Positions 17,738 through 26,156 of a stretch of 38,693 bases of DNA are shown piece by piece. Both the position numbers and the translations under genes were made by a program. Source of the stretch: Bacteroidota bacterium (GTDB taxonomy: Bacteria; Bacteroidota; Bacteroidia; Bacteroidales; UBA4417); assembly GCA_020048595.1 (NCBI GenBank), contig JAIFMH010000034.1, forward strand, positions 1 through 38,693, written 5' to 3'. Position 1 is the first letter of the stretch. Every line of letters starts with the position of its first letter. A model generated the notes under the pieces. It was not told the DNA's origin. It made no database searches and was given only the letters and a program-made list of their open reading frames with translations.

Positions 17738-17962
17738 TTAGGGGTCATTCCAGTTAGTATTGTGCGATTTCCCTTTTTGTAAACCAGCTGCAATAAAAAA
17801 ATTACTGAAACCAGCCGAGTTTAAACTATCATTCAGGCCCTGCCAAACGCTTTCGATTGCCCCTGTTTTAAGAGCCTCCTGATAATTTGCCTGAGCCAAA
17901 CAAGTCAGATTAATAAATAGTATGAGTTGTAATGCAATGATTTTTCGATTGGTTGACTTCAT
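17738..17962 (-). pseudogene. Truncated secreted-protein start (74 codons)
   Basis: The frame opens with a good signal peptide (MKSTNRKIIALQLILFINLT, cleavage near CLAQA) followed by NYQEALKTGAIESVWQGLND, then stops after 74 codons. It looks like the 5' end of a longer secreted protein whose body is missing. In an overlapping frame the DNA just beyond reads ILTGMTPKCFFNKSVKDKK-stop, which resembles the end of an AraC-type DNA-binding domain, so two fragments may meet here. I do not recognise the parent protein. A small exported peptide is the alternative. Confidence 0.45.
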
Positions 17963-17986
17963 TTTTTTCGTTTTAATAAACGATAT

Positions 17987-18436
17987 TCAAACCTTAACTT
18001 TCACAACTACTTTTCTAATAGGCATGCTCTTACCGGAAATGACCTTTGGCATGTGAAGGTCCTGTGGATACATAATGGCAAACATCCCTTTGGTATATCT
18101 GATCATATCTGGATTCCCGATAAATAACCAGTAATCCTCCTTTTCGTGGTAAGGCTCTGATATTTCCTGATTGTTCAGCCATTCATAGCCAATACACTCT
18201 TCACCTTCAATCATAAAATGAATATCAATGTAATTTTTGTGCGCCTCTAAAAGGCTTTCATCCAACGATTTTGTGGTACATTCCACTACCATTGCATACA
18301 CATTTTTTCCATCAAGAGCATACTCTCCTGATTCAACTTTTGAGAAATCGGTTTCACTTAAATACTGAAGGGCTGTTTTAATACGTTCGCCCAAACCAAA
18401 ATAAAGTGTGGCATTTGAAATGTGATCTGTAATCAT
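17987..18436 (-). CDS. YhcH/YjgK/YiaL family protein
   Basis: This 149-residue cytoplasmic protein matches the YhcH/YjgK/YiaL (DUF386) cupin-like family in length and pattern. Conserved stretches include HKNYIDIHFMIEGEECIGYE (about 86-105), FAIMYPQDLHMPKV (about 118-131) and the terminal IRKVVVKVKV. Members are linked to sialic-acid and uronate catabolism and to the EbgC accessory subunit of an alternative beta-galactosidase; some are proposed sugar anomerases or epimerases. Here it lies 20 bases downstream of the WbsX stub, among sugar-catabolism genes, so an accessory sugar-isomer role is plausible. Confidence 0.85.
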   Translation of the reverse strand: MITDHISNATLYFGLGERIKTALQYLSETDFSKVESGEYALDGKNVYAMVVECTTKSLDESLLEAHKNYIDIHFMIEGEECIGYEWLNNQEISEPYHEKEDYWLFIGNPDMIRYTKGMFAIMYPQDLHMPKVISGKSMPIRKVVVKVKV

Positions 18437-18456
18437 CTTTTTTGTTTTTTAAATTA

Positions 18457-18846
18457 TTAGTTTCTATTTTTTTCTCCAAAAACATCACGCACTGCCTCAA
18501 GGTATTTATACCCCGAGCGCAAATCCGGTTCGAGGTAACTTCCTTCAGTCCACTCGTTCCAGCAATTAATATTAAAAGTATTGCCACAATCAGGATTATT
18601 CTTCATGAATAATTTAGTTTCCTCCAATGCAGCCTTGAAAGCTTCCGGGGTATTTCCTCCCATTTTTGCCATAAACGGATAGCCAATATCAACCAGAGAA
18701 TCGTTCTGGTTTGTTCGCGGACTTGCATCCCAGCCCATGGTTACATTCGGGAAATAGGAAACACCATAATCTGTTTTTGCCTTCTCCCAATGTTCGAAAT
18801 AGCGGTCTCGAACCCAGTTGTAATCGGTTTGCGTTTCCTCTCTCAT
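18457..18846 (-). pseudogene. C-terminal stub of a WbsX-like (GH99-like) protein
   Basis: These 129 codons show YFPNVTMGWDASPRT (about 31-45) and FNINCWNEWTEGSYLEPD (about 89-106), the characteristic end of WbsX-type proteins with a GH99/GT-like barrel. Full proteins are about 350 residues or more, so the N-terminal two thirds are missing. Only about 11 codons precede the first methionine before an in-frame stop, and none look like the family. The surviving end is unlikely to fold alone. It sits between the broken MFS transporter and YhcH. Confidence 0.7.
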
Positions 18847-18903
18847 GGTGATAAATTTTAATGAATTATTATTGACAAATCATTAATTATCAGTAATATA
18901 ATA

Positions 18904-20096
18904 TCAGAAAAAATCATTCCCATCAGACTTTGATTTTGGCCTCACCATAAACAATAGGATAGCACATATTATCATGATTAAAGCTGCGAACTGATACATA
19001 TTACTGAGATTTATGTTCGAGTCACGCAAAACCCCACCGGCATATATTGCCAAAGCATTGGCATCATATTGGAATCTCCGAACGCTCGTGTAAAAGAAAA
19101 TATCATAAAAGCAAAAATTGCAAGAGGTAGAATTGTAGTCCAGCTTGCTAAAAAAATGCAAGGTGCAGCTATTAAAAGGCCAATAGCAGGAACATGAATC
19201 CTTGAAAGGCGGTTTTTCCGGCTCCACCTGTCTGCAATAAAACCGCCGAAAAGTAATCCACCTATTGCTGCAGGATATAAATAACCAGTTGCATAAAGTC
19301 CGGCAATACCCTGGGAAAGGTTGAAATTTTCCTTATAGTATGTAGGGAGCCATCCCATCACTAGCCAACCGACAACTCCTAAAAGACCCCAGTATCCAAG
19401 CATCAAAAGAAAAGATCTCTTCCTAAACAGATCCCTTATACCTACAAAAAAGTTGATTTTACGCTCGGCTTTTCTTGTAATATTGTTTACAACATTTTTT
19501 GGTGGATCCTTAAGAAAAACCGCGACAACTATTGAATACACTATCCCCGCAACACCAAAAGAGATGAATAAAAAGTTCCAGGAATGATTTTCGGCAAGTA
19601 ATCCACCAAGAAATCCCAGACTCGATCCAACAAAAATTCCTGTCATATGAATTCCTGTTGCCAGGGAACGGGTAGAACTTCGGTGGTAATCTGCTATAAG
19701 TGCCAACGCTGCAGGAATATAACCTGCTTCACTTATACCCATTAATATCCGGGTAATCAATAATTGTTCAAATGTTCTTGAGTAAGCTGTCAACCATGTT
19801 ACTGCTGACCAGACTAATAAGCTTACGATAACAACACGGCTGCGATTAAATCTATCTGCAAGAAATCCTGCAAAAGGACTAAATATCCCATATGTCCATA
19901 AAAAAGCTGAAGTTAGAAGACCGAATTGAGCATCACTCATCGGAATTGCGTCGATAATTGAAGATCGCATAGTAGTGATCATTATACGATCGAGATAATT
20001 TAAGGCACCTATAAAAAAAAGTAATACAACTACAAGCCATGCGCCTTTTGGTAATTTTGATTCCGGAGTTAGTATCTCAGATGGAGTAATAGACAT
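18904..20096 (-). pseudogene. MFS transporter (sugar-acid type) broken by an internal deletion
   Basis: The 361-codon frame from 20096 reads as a normal MFS carrier of the anion:cation symporter/hexuronate type, with about ten membrane helices and motif A as GFLADRFNRSRV (about 77-88). After FTRAFGDSNMMPML (near 19055) the frame runs into 13 unrelated residues and stops at 19011. The true last helix continues in another frame (IYAGGVLRDSNINLSNMYQF, then VRPKSKSDGNDFF-stop at 18904). The roughly 25 residues normally between these blocks are missing, so this is a frame-changing deletion and not a single-base error. The protein lacks its last helix and is probably inactive. Confidence 0.8.
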
Positions 20097-20219
20097 TTGC
20101 GTTTGGTTTAAATTTAGAAAACTCTCTTTAAATGGTTAATCACTGACTCAGCCAGATTCTCTCCTTATCTGATAAACGATTGTTAATTATTTAGACCGTC
20201 ATCGAAACATGAAATTACC

Positions 20220-21143
20220 CTACTCTTTTTGTCTATCCCATACTGCCGGAGTAAAAAGCCAATTAGGTGCCCCATTTAATTTATCTTCTATTGTATTTAT
20301 TATTCCTTGATTAAGTGGTTTAGAATCAATTAGTTTAGCATTTTCATGTATATGTTCAGGATTATCTGCGCCTATAACAAGAGAGTTAACATACTTAAGG
20401 CTTTTAACATAGGAAACAGCCAGTTGGGCGACTGATATATTCATTTCTTCGGCAATTTCATTTATTTTTATTAAATACTTACCTATTTCTTTCAGGTTGC
20501 CCTTCAAATTTGTCGGATTTAAATAAAAGAGCCCCTGTAAAAATACACTCCTTGCAAAAACCAGTTTATTTTGAAGCCTCCGGGCACCATCCCCTTTGGT
20601 GATTCTCATATCAAGCATATTTACTGGAATTTGAAAGGCATGATAGATATCATTTTCCAGCATTACTTCAATTTCGTCAAATTCGTAACAAGAAGCTCCT
20701 GCCAATTTTATTATACCCTTGTCCAAAAGGTTTTCATAGACTTTTGTTATTTTATTCCCGAATGTTGAATACTCTTTTGCATTATGAATTAAAAGTATGT
20801 CTAGGTAATCTGTGTTGAGGTTTTTTAATGATTTTTCAACTGATCTCATCATAACAATTTCGACATCAGATGCACTAATCTTGCCTAATTGAAATTTAGT
20901 AACTATTGATATATCAGATCTTCTTATTTTGTAAGCTGATAAATATTTCCCGATAACTTTTTCAGAATCACCATAATCGGCTGCAGTGTCAATACAATTG
21001 ACACCAGAGGCGAGTGCTGAATCTAATATTCTGAATGCCTTTTCCTCGTCCGGTTTTCCTTCATTATTGGCAATACCATAATTTAAACCTAACTGGACAG
21101 TTCCCAAAGTCAACTTAGAAATTGAATTATTATATTCCATCAT
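20220..21143 (-). CDS. Aldo/keto reductase
   Basis: The 307-residue protein has a full AKR barrel: LGTVQLGLNYGIAN (about 12-25), CIDTAADYGDSEKVIG (about 50-65) with the catalytic Asp and Tyr, IVTKFQLG with the catalytic Lys (about 84-91), and DILLIHNAKEY with the active-site His. Such enzymes oxidise or reduce sugars and aldehydes with NAD(P). Its length and motifs are normal, and it is AT-rich. It lies between the HpaI-like aldolase and the broken MFS carrier, suggesting a deoxysugar or uronate interconversion. An in-frame alternative ATG one codon later is equally plausible. Confidence 0.85.
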   Translation of the reverse strand: MMEYNNSISKLTLGTVQLGLNYGIANNEGKPDEEKAFRILDSALASGVNCIDTAADYGDSEKVIGKYLSAYKIRRSDISIVTKFQLGKISASDVEIVMMRSVEKSLKNLNTDYLDILLIHNAKEYSTFGNKITKVYENLLDKGIIKLAGASCYEFDEIEVMLENDIYHAFQIPVNMLDMRITKGDGARRLQNKLVFARSVFLQGLFYLNPTNLKGNLKEIGKYLIKINEIAEEMNISVAQLAVSYVKSLKYVNSLVIGADNPEHIHENAKLIDSKPLNQGIINTIEDKLNGAPNWLFTPAVWDRQKE

Positions 21144-21206
21144 TAATTATCCTATTTAATTTGTATTGTTTTTTTATTCACACCCTCTTTCAACAGTTTA
21201 TAGCAA

Positions 21207-22013
21207 TTAACTCTTCCCATCGTATATACTGCTTGTTGTATCGGGTATATTCTTAAAATTGGAAACAATTCCGGTGATATACTGGCTCAATCCTACAACA
21301 TCGGCTCCCATGTTGATAAATCTGTATCCCATATCTATTAATTCTTTAAGGTTGCCTGCTGAACCTACCGTGCCAGCGAATTTACCATGCTTTATAGCTA
21401 CCTCAGCAACTCTTTTCCTCGCCTTTAAAAGCGCTGGATGATCCCATTGCCCTGGTGCACCGATTCCCTGGCTGAAGTCCCCTGGTCCGAAAAATAGCAT
21501 ATCAATCCCTTCAAGTGCTGCAATTTCTTCAAGCTCATCTAAAGGCTCAGGATCTTCGATCTGAACTGATATAAATCTCCTCTCATTAGCCTGCTTAATG
21601 TATTCTTTAACATCGATAGTGCTATAGGCACCATCTGCATTTCCTCCATCGAGGGGTCGCCTGCCAACTGGATGAAAGCGGGTCATCTTTACTACATTCT
21701 TAGCATCAGCAAGACTCATGATATGAGGAACCATTATTCCGGATGCATCCATTTCCAAAGGTTTAATAAGATCACTATAGCTTCCTCTGGGAACCCTCAC
21801 CATGATGTCGGTATTATGAGCCTTGGAAGCCAGGATCTGTTTTTCAACGGCTGAAAAGTCATTCGGTGTATGTTCCATATCAGTCCATATACAATCAATA
21901 CCCGACAAGGCTGCTACCTCGCAGACACGTGAATCAAAAAGGTTAAGCTTGATACAGCTGACAATCCCTCCTGTCCTTAGTTTATCCAAAACTTTACTTT
22001 GTCTCATTTCCAT
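21207..22013 (-). CDS. HpcH/HpaI-family class II aldolase
   Basis: This 268-residue protein has the PEP-mutase/pyruvate-aldolase barrel of the HpaI family: IWTDMEHTPNDFSAVEKQIL (about 41-60), MVRVPRG (about 71-77), ISVQIEDPEPLDELEEIAAL (about 148-167) and MLFFGPGDFSQGIG (about 172-185). The acids in the EDPE and GPGDFS regions are usual metal-site positions. Relatives cleave 2-keto-3-deoxy sugar acids such as 2-keto-3-deoxy-L-rhamnonate (RhmA) or 4-hydroxy-2-ketoheptane-dioate (HpaI) into pyruvate and an aldehyde. With an SDR and an aldo/keto reductase as neighbours, an oxidative rhamnose or fucose route is a reasonable inference, not proven. Confidence 0.86.
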   Translation of the reverse strand: MEMRQSKVLDKLRTGGIVSCIKLNLFDSRVCEVAALSGIDCIWTDMEHTPNDFSAVEKQILASKAHNTDIMVRVPRGSYSDLIKPLEMDASGIMVPHIMSLADAKNVVKMTRFHPVGRRPLDGGNADGAYSTIDVKEYIKQANERRFISVQIEDPEPLDELEEIAALEGIDMLFFGPGDFSQGIGAPGQWDHPALLKARKRVAEVAIKHGKFAGTVGSAGNLKELIDMGYRFINMGADVVGLSQYITGIVSNFKNIPDTTSSIYDGKS

Positions 22014-22077
22014 AATTAAAAACTCCTATATTATAATTTAAATTTAGTAAGTATATTTTCCCCTGTTCGGCTTTATA

Positions 22078-22887
22078 TTACCAGGCTGTCCAGCCACCAT
22101 CGATAATAATGTTTGATCCTGTCATATAGCTTGATGCATCGGATGCTAGAAGTATTAATGCCCCTGCCAACTCCTCCGGTCTTCCTGCTCTTCCCATCAT
22201 AGTTTTTGCATGTAATTTCTGTTTGAAATCTTCGGTCAGGTTCCCTTTTGGGTTGGGAAATGGTCCTGGTGTAATGCTGTTTACTCTGATATTTTTACCG
22301 GCAAGATGGCCTGCACAGTATCTTGTAAATTGCAATACTCCGGCTTTCGCCGCACCGTACTGTGGTGGATTGTTCTGCCCGCTCGTACCATAAATCCCCG
22401 GATCAGGAGATACTATCCCGTACATAGATGCGATATTGATAATATTCCCTACTCCATTTTCATAAAAATACGGGAGCACCTCCCTTGTGCATCTGAATGT
22501 TATATTAAGTGTACCATCTATGCCTGTTTCCCAGATTTCATCGGACATCTCGTCGATGGAATGAGTGGCAACCTTTTTCCCGCCAGCTCCTCCTCCGTAA
22601 ACCGCACAGTTAATTAAAACATCGATCCTGCCGTGCAGGTTTTTTACCTTTGCAAACATTTCCCTTGTTGAATCTGTACTTGAAAGATCACATTTGAGTA
22701 CTTTCAGATTCTCAGCCAGATCATCTCCACCTGCAATTTCAACAGGCTTTTTTTCTGCAATGTCAGCTATCACTACTGTCCCTCCGGCTTCAAGAAGGGC
22801 TTTTGACATGGCACTTCCAATGTAACCGATGCCTCCGGTTATGAGAATAACTTTACTTTTTAGGCTTAATAAATCTTTAATGTTCAT
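22078..22887 (-). CDS. Short-chain dehydrogenase/reductase
   Basis: This 269-residue Rossmann-fold protein has the coenzyme motif ILITGGIGYIGSAMSKALLE (about 15-34), an NCA version of the NNAG motif, the catalytic Ser in NIINIASMYG (about 149-158) and YGAAKAG with Tyr and Lys (about 176-182). VNSITPGPFPNP and MTGSNIIIDGGWTAW are typical of the classical SDR C-terminus. Members oxidise sugars or sugar acids with NAD(P). It lies 64 bases upstream of the HpaI aldolase gene and 12 bases downstream of the propeller-protein gene. A role in oxidising a released deoxysugar or its acid fits the context; substrate not established. Confidence 0.88.
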   Translation of the reverse strand: MNIKDLLSLKSKVILITGGIGYIGSAMSKALLEAGGTVVIADIAEKKPVEIAGGDDLAENLKVLKCDLSSTDSTREMFAKVKNLHGRIDVLINCAVYGGGAGGKKVATHSIDEMSDEIWETGIDGTLNITFRCTREVLPYFYENGVGNIINIASMYGIVSPDPGIYGTSGQNNPPQYGAAKAGVLQFTRYCAGHLAGKNIRVNSITPGPFPNPKGNLTEDFKQKLHAKTMMGRAGRPEELAGALILLASDASSYMTGSNIIIDGGWTAW

Positions 22888-22899
22888 AATATCATGTCA

Positions 22900-24534
22900 T
22901 TAATGGGTGCGATCTAGAAATACGAAGGAATATATGTCAGCGTCTCTGATTACGAAACGCAGGCGCACCGGTTTCCCGGCAAGAGTGGAGAGATCGGGAT
23001 TTGCCTTCCAGCTTACAGCTCTTTCGAGATTGTCTCCATAAATCTCATGACAATCGGCTAAACTAAAGCCGGGTAAAGACCGACCATCAATATCCTGAAC
23101 CTCAATACGAACGGAGCCTGCTGCAGAGGTTGAGACATTCAGAAACAATGTATTTCCGGTAAACGTGATAGGTTTGGTGACCATCTCACCCCCGACAAGC
23201 GGAGCATGCAGGGATACAAAACCATCGATGCGTATGTTGTATCTGCGGATGATGGCCCCTCTATCTTGGTTTTTCCTTTCAAGGAAATATAACGAAAGTT
23301 CAGGTGGAGCATCCTCTATAGCGGAGCTGGTTTCCACAATACCCCAATTCTGGTACATGTCGCCATAGAACCAGCCGCCTTTATTTCTCAACCCAGGGCG
23401 AAGAAAAGCCTCAGGCCAGATACGGAAATTATGTCGGTCGCGGCTCGACATGATCATACCCTCTGTTAGAGCTGTACCCAGTCTGCGGGTTTCTTTTGCA
23501 CGTGTATACCTGTAATCATATTCCGGCAGGGCCTTTGCTGACTCCGTCCAGCCACGATCGATGTAACGTGTTGGAAAACCTATCAACAGGTGGGGTGCAC
23601 GGTAATATGGTATAATCTGATTCGTATACAACTCGCTAACCCGGCCCGATGGATACTCCTTCCCCGCAGTATCTTTCGCAGACACCGATAAAGCATTGTG
23701 ATTGCCCGGATCAACGATGGCTGAATAGCCGAGGAACACGGGGTCTGTCCAATTGAGGAAATCATGCGATGTCTCGGTCATGATATCGCGCCCTTTATCG
23801 CTTCCGGAGTTTATGAGATTCCAATTACCCTCAGCCCCTCCCCTAAAGGTCCGATGGTATGCACGATATTCACCTTGCAGCTCATCCCAGAAAGCGAGAT
23901 TCTGTGAATCGAAGTCACCCTTGGTGACAACTGGCACTGAATCCATTAACTTCCAATTGATACCATCAGATGACTTATATGCATACAGCCCTTTTTTTCC
24001 AACTGTTATTCCGAGTGCTTTGTACTTTGCGTCTGCCATGCACTCCGGATTTGTGTCAATGAAGGGTGAAAAACTTTCATTACCTGAGTCCAGAATAATA
24101 TTGTTCTTTTTTGATCCATTATATGAAAAGAGACCCAGCTCCGGCCTTATCCAGTGGATGCCATCTTGACTTTCAGCGTAACAGTAAACATTACGCGTGG
24201 TCGGCCGGTCTTTTCCATTAAGATAGGAAATATGCCTGCCACGGTAGTACATACGGTATTTAGTACTATCCTTAAAAACCGTTACATAGCCGGTTCCATT
24301 ACCTTCCCATGGTTCATTAGTCTCTAGGGCAATGTCCTGTGGAGTTGGATGTTGCATTTGTAATTCGGTCTTACCCGAAAGACGTTCAATAAGGTAGTCG
24401 TCCACAAATAATTCCCTATTACTGCCTAATCTGATTATTTCGTTGTTAACAGTCTTTTCTGAACATTTGTAACCTGATATGGTAATAAAGAGTACAATTA
24501 ATAAAAGTTGGTTTTTCATATAAATGATTTTCAT
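22900..24534 (-). CDS. Secreted GH43/GH32-like propeller protein, native (AT-rich) version
   Basis: This 544-residue protein starts MKIIYMKNQLLLIVLF; the methionine at codon 6 (24519) is an equally good start. A signal peptide precedes RLGSNRELFVDDYLIERLSG (about 36-55). FKDSTKYRMYYRG, CYAESQDGIHWIRPELGLF and YAYKSSDGINWKLM are propeller strands like those of GH32/GH43-type proteins. The C-terminal beta domain has LRFVIRDADIYSFVF at its end. The whole length aligns with the GC-rich protein at 26157-27632 (for example NPDLSTLAGKPVRLRF against NPNLAAIAGKPVRLRF). It is likely a surface or periplasmic glycan enzyme of unknown specificity. Confidence 0.65.
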   Translation of the reverse strand: MKIIYMKNQLLLIVLFITISGYKCSEKTVNNEIIRLGSNRELFVDDYLIERLSGKTELQMQHPTPQDIALETNEPWEGNGTGYVTVFKDSTKYRMYYRGRHISYLNGKDRPTTRNVYCYAESQDGIHWIRPELGLFSYNGSKKNNIILDSGNESFSPFIDTNPECMADAKYKALGITVGKKGLYAYKSSDGINWKLMDSVPVVTKGDFDSQNLAFWDELQGEYRAYHRTFRGGAEGNWNLINSGSDKGRDIMTETSHDFLNWTDPVFLGYSAIVDPGNHNALSVSAKDTAGKEYPSGRVSELYTNQIIPYYRAPHLLIGFPTRYIDRGWTESAKALPEYDYRYTRAKETRRLGTALTEGMIMSSRDRHNFRIWPEAFLRPGLRNKGGWFYGDMYQNWGIVETSSAIEDAPPELSLYFLERKNQDRGAIIRRYNIRIDGFVSLHAPLVGGEMVTKPITFTGNTLFLNVSTSAAGSVRIEVQDIDGRSLPGFSLADCHEIYGDNLERAVSWKANPDLSTLAGKPVRLRFVIRDADIYSFVFLDRTH

Positions 24535-24604
24535 GATTTATTTTTTTATAACATGGATTTGTCGGGAGAGTGTTCAAGCCATTTTAATGGAGTATTTAAA
24601 TCCA

Positions 24605-26005
24605 TCAAAAATTAGCTGCATTCTGAACCTTAAATACCCAGGCATACTGGCACGGATTTGTAGCTGGTGACATCGCAGGCGGAGTAATAATCAGTTTTTT
24701 ACCTGAAACCGAATATTTTACTTTGCCTTTAAAACCAAGCATTGAAACCGATTTGGTAGAACCAATTCCTTCAACTACAATCGGTTTATCCTGCCATTTG
24801 GTAACAATCACATACAAATCAGCGCCTTTTTTGGTGAAATAAACAGTCGTTTCAGGTTTTACAATAGGAGCTTTGTCCCATTTGCGAGTGCTATAAATGG
24901 CTTCGCCGTTTACTTTCAGCCATGCGCCCATATCGGACAGGCGTTGTTGCATGATCTCAGGAATACGACCATCTGCTGTTGGCCCAATGTTGAGTAACAG
25001 GTTTCCACCACGAGCAACCTTGTTTATCAGGATATGTACCAACTCTTCTGAAGTGGAATAATCCTCCAGCACTTCGTTCCGGTTGTAACCAAACGAACCA
25101 GCTGTACCCCGGCATTCTTCCCAAGGATGTTCAAATTTGGTGTCGTTCGCATTACCCTCGTACACCAAATCGTATTCGGTGGTATAATATCCGCCATGTT
25201 TGCTGCGGGTTTCTTTACCCCAGCGGTCGTTTACCACTACGGTGTTTTTTACGGGAGATTCGTTATAAAGCCAGGCCAAAAATTGGGTGCTTTTCCATGC
25301 TTCACTTGGGTGATCCCATTCTCCGTCGGAATAAACCACGTCGGGTTCATAGCGGGTCACCAGATCTTTCATCTGCGGAATCATGTGATCGTCAACGTAT
25401 TTGCCAAGGTCAGATTTATACAAAGGGTTGAACCATTCGTAAAGCGAATAATAAAAGCCCATGTGCAATCCACTTGCTTTCACCGATTTGGTCAGATCGC
25501 CACACAAATCGCGGTGCGGACCAACATCAACTGAGTTCCAGTTCCAGCTCTGTGCACTAGGCCAAAGTGTAAAGCCATCGTGGTGTTTGGAGGCCAATAC
25601 AATGTATTTGGCACCTGCTTCTTTAAATCGTTCAGCCCATTCGTCGGGATTGAACATTTCAGCTTTGAACTGATTGGCAAAATCCTGGTATTTAAAATCT
25701 TTTCCATACACCTGATTGTGATAGTCGATAAAAAAATGTTGTACTTTGGATGGGTTTACCAAACGGCTCCAGTACCATTCGGCATATTGTTCGTAAACAC
25801 CCACCTTATCGCGTTTGGTTGGACTATAAGCCGGTACTGAATACAATCCCCAAAAAATAAAAATCCCGAATTTGGCATCTTCGAACCATGTTGGAACAGG
25901 ACGACTGTCGATGGATGACCAGTTAGGCTGGTAGGTTTTTTGTGAAAACCCATGCAGTAAAGCAATAAAGAGAAATACAAATACTAAAATGATTGATTTT
26001 TTCAT
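24605..26005 (-). CDS. GH29 alpha-L-fucosidase
   Basis: The 466-residue secreted protein (signal MKKSIILVFVFLFIALLHGF) is a full GH29 enzyme. It shows FGIFIFWGLYSVPAY (about 47-61), the substrate-binding YIVLASKHHDGFTLWPSA (about 134-151), GLHMGFYYSLYEW, and the nucleophile region DVVYSDGEWDHPSEAW (about 226-241; Asp in the Y-S-D-G motif). LLLNIGPTADGRIPE and the C-terminal sandwich complete the family layout. GH29 enzymes remove alpha-1,2/3/4/6-linked L-fucose by a retaining mechanism. Fucose would fit the deoxysugar-type dehydrogenases and aldolase downstream. DNA is AT-rich and native-like. Its leader also follows a KLDI-stop remnant (26027). Confidence 0.92.
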   Translation of the reverse strand: MKKSIILVFVFLFIALLHGFSQKTYQPNWSSIDSRPVPTWFEDAKFGIFIFWGLYSVPAYSPTKRDKVGVYEQYAEWYWSRLVNPSKVQHFFIDYHNQVYGKDFKYQDFANQFKAEMFNPDEWAERFKEAGAKYIVLASKHHDGFTLWPSAQSWNWNSVDVGPHRDLCGDLTKSVKASGLHMGFYYSLYEWFNPLYKSDLGKYVDDHMIPQMKDLVTRYEPDVVYSDGEWDHPSEAWKSTQFLAWLYNESPVKNTVVVNDRWGKETRSKHGGYYTTEYDLVYEGNANDTKFEHPWEECRGTAGSFGYNRNEVLEDYSTSEELVHILINKVARGGNLLLNIGPTADGRIPEIMQQRLSDMGAWLKVNGEAIYSTRKWDKAPIVKPETTVYFTKKGADLYVIVTKWQDKPIVVEGIGSTKSVSMLGFKGKVKYSVSGKKLIITPPAMSPATNPCQYAWVFKVQNAANF

Positions 26006-26026
26006 ATTTAAATATTTTTGTGTTAC

Positions 26027-26155
26027 TTAAATATCTAATTTGATTTTTTTGAACCGGAAATACTCCGGTTTGTGGGCAAAAGAGGGCAGGCTGGCCTCCA
26101 CTTCTTTCAGGAAATCGACGATTCCGTTGGAGGTGCAGGCCGAACCCGGTCTCCT
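26027..26155 (-). pseudogene. 3' stub ending PEYFRFKKIKLDI-stop
   Basis: Just after the stop of the GC-rich propeller gene, and in a different frame, the DNA reads GIVDFLKEVEASLPSFAHK and then PEYFRFKKIKLDI-stop. This looks like a real protein C-terminus. GC content is high up to about 26090, then falls to native AT-rich. The last 13 codons match the stub at 16307-16345. The parent protein is not identified; the ending would suit a sandwich or sugar-binding domain. The body upstream is missing, apparently replaced by the propeller gene. Confidence 0.5.
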
Positions 26156-26156
26156 T

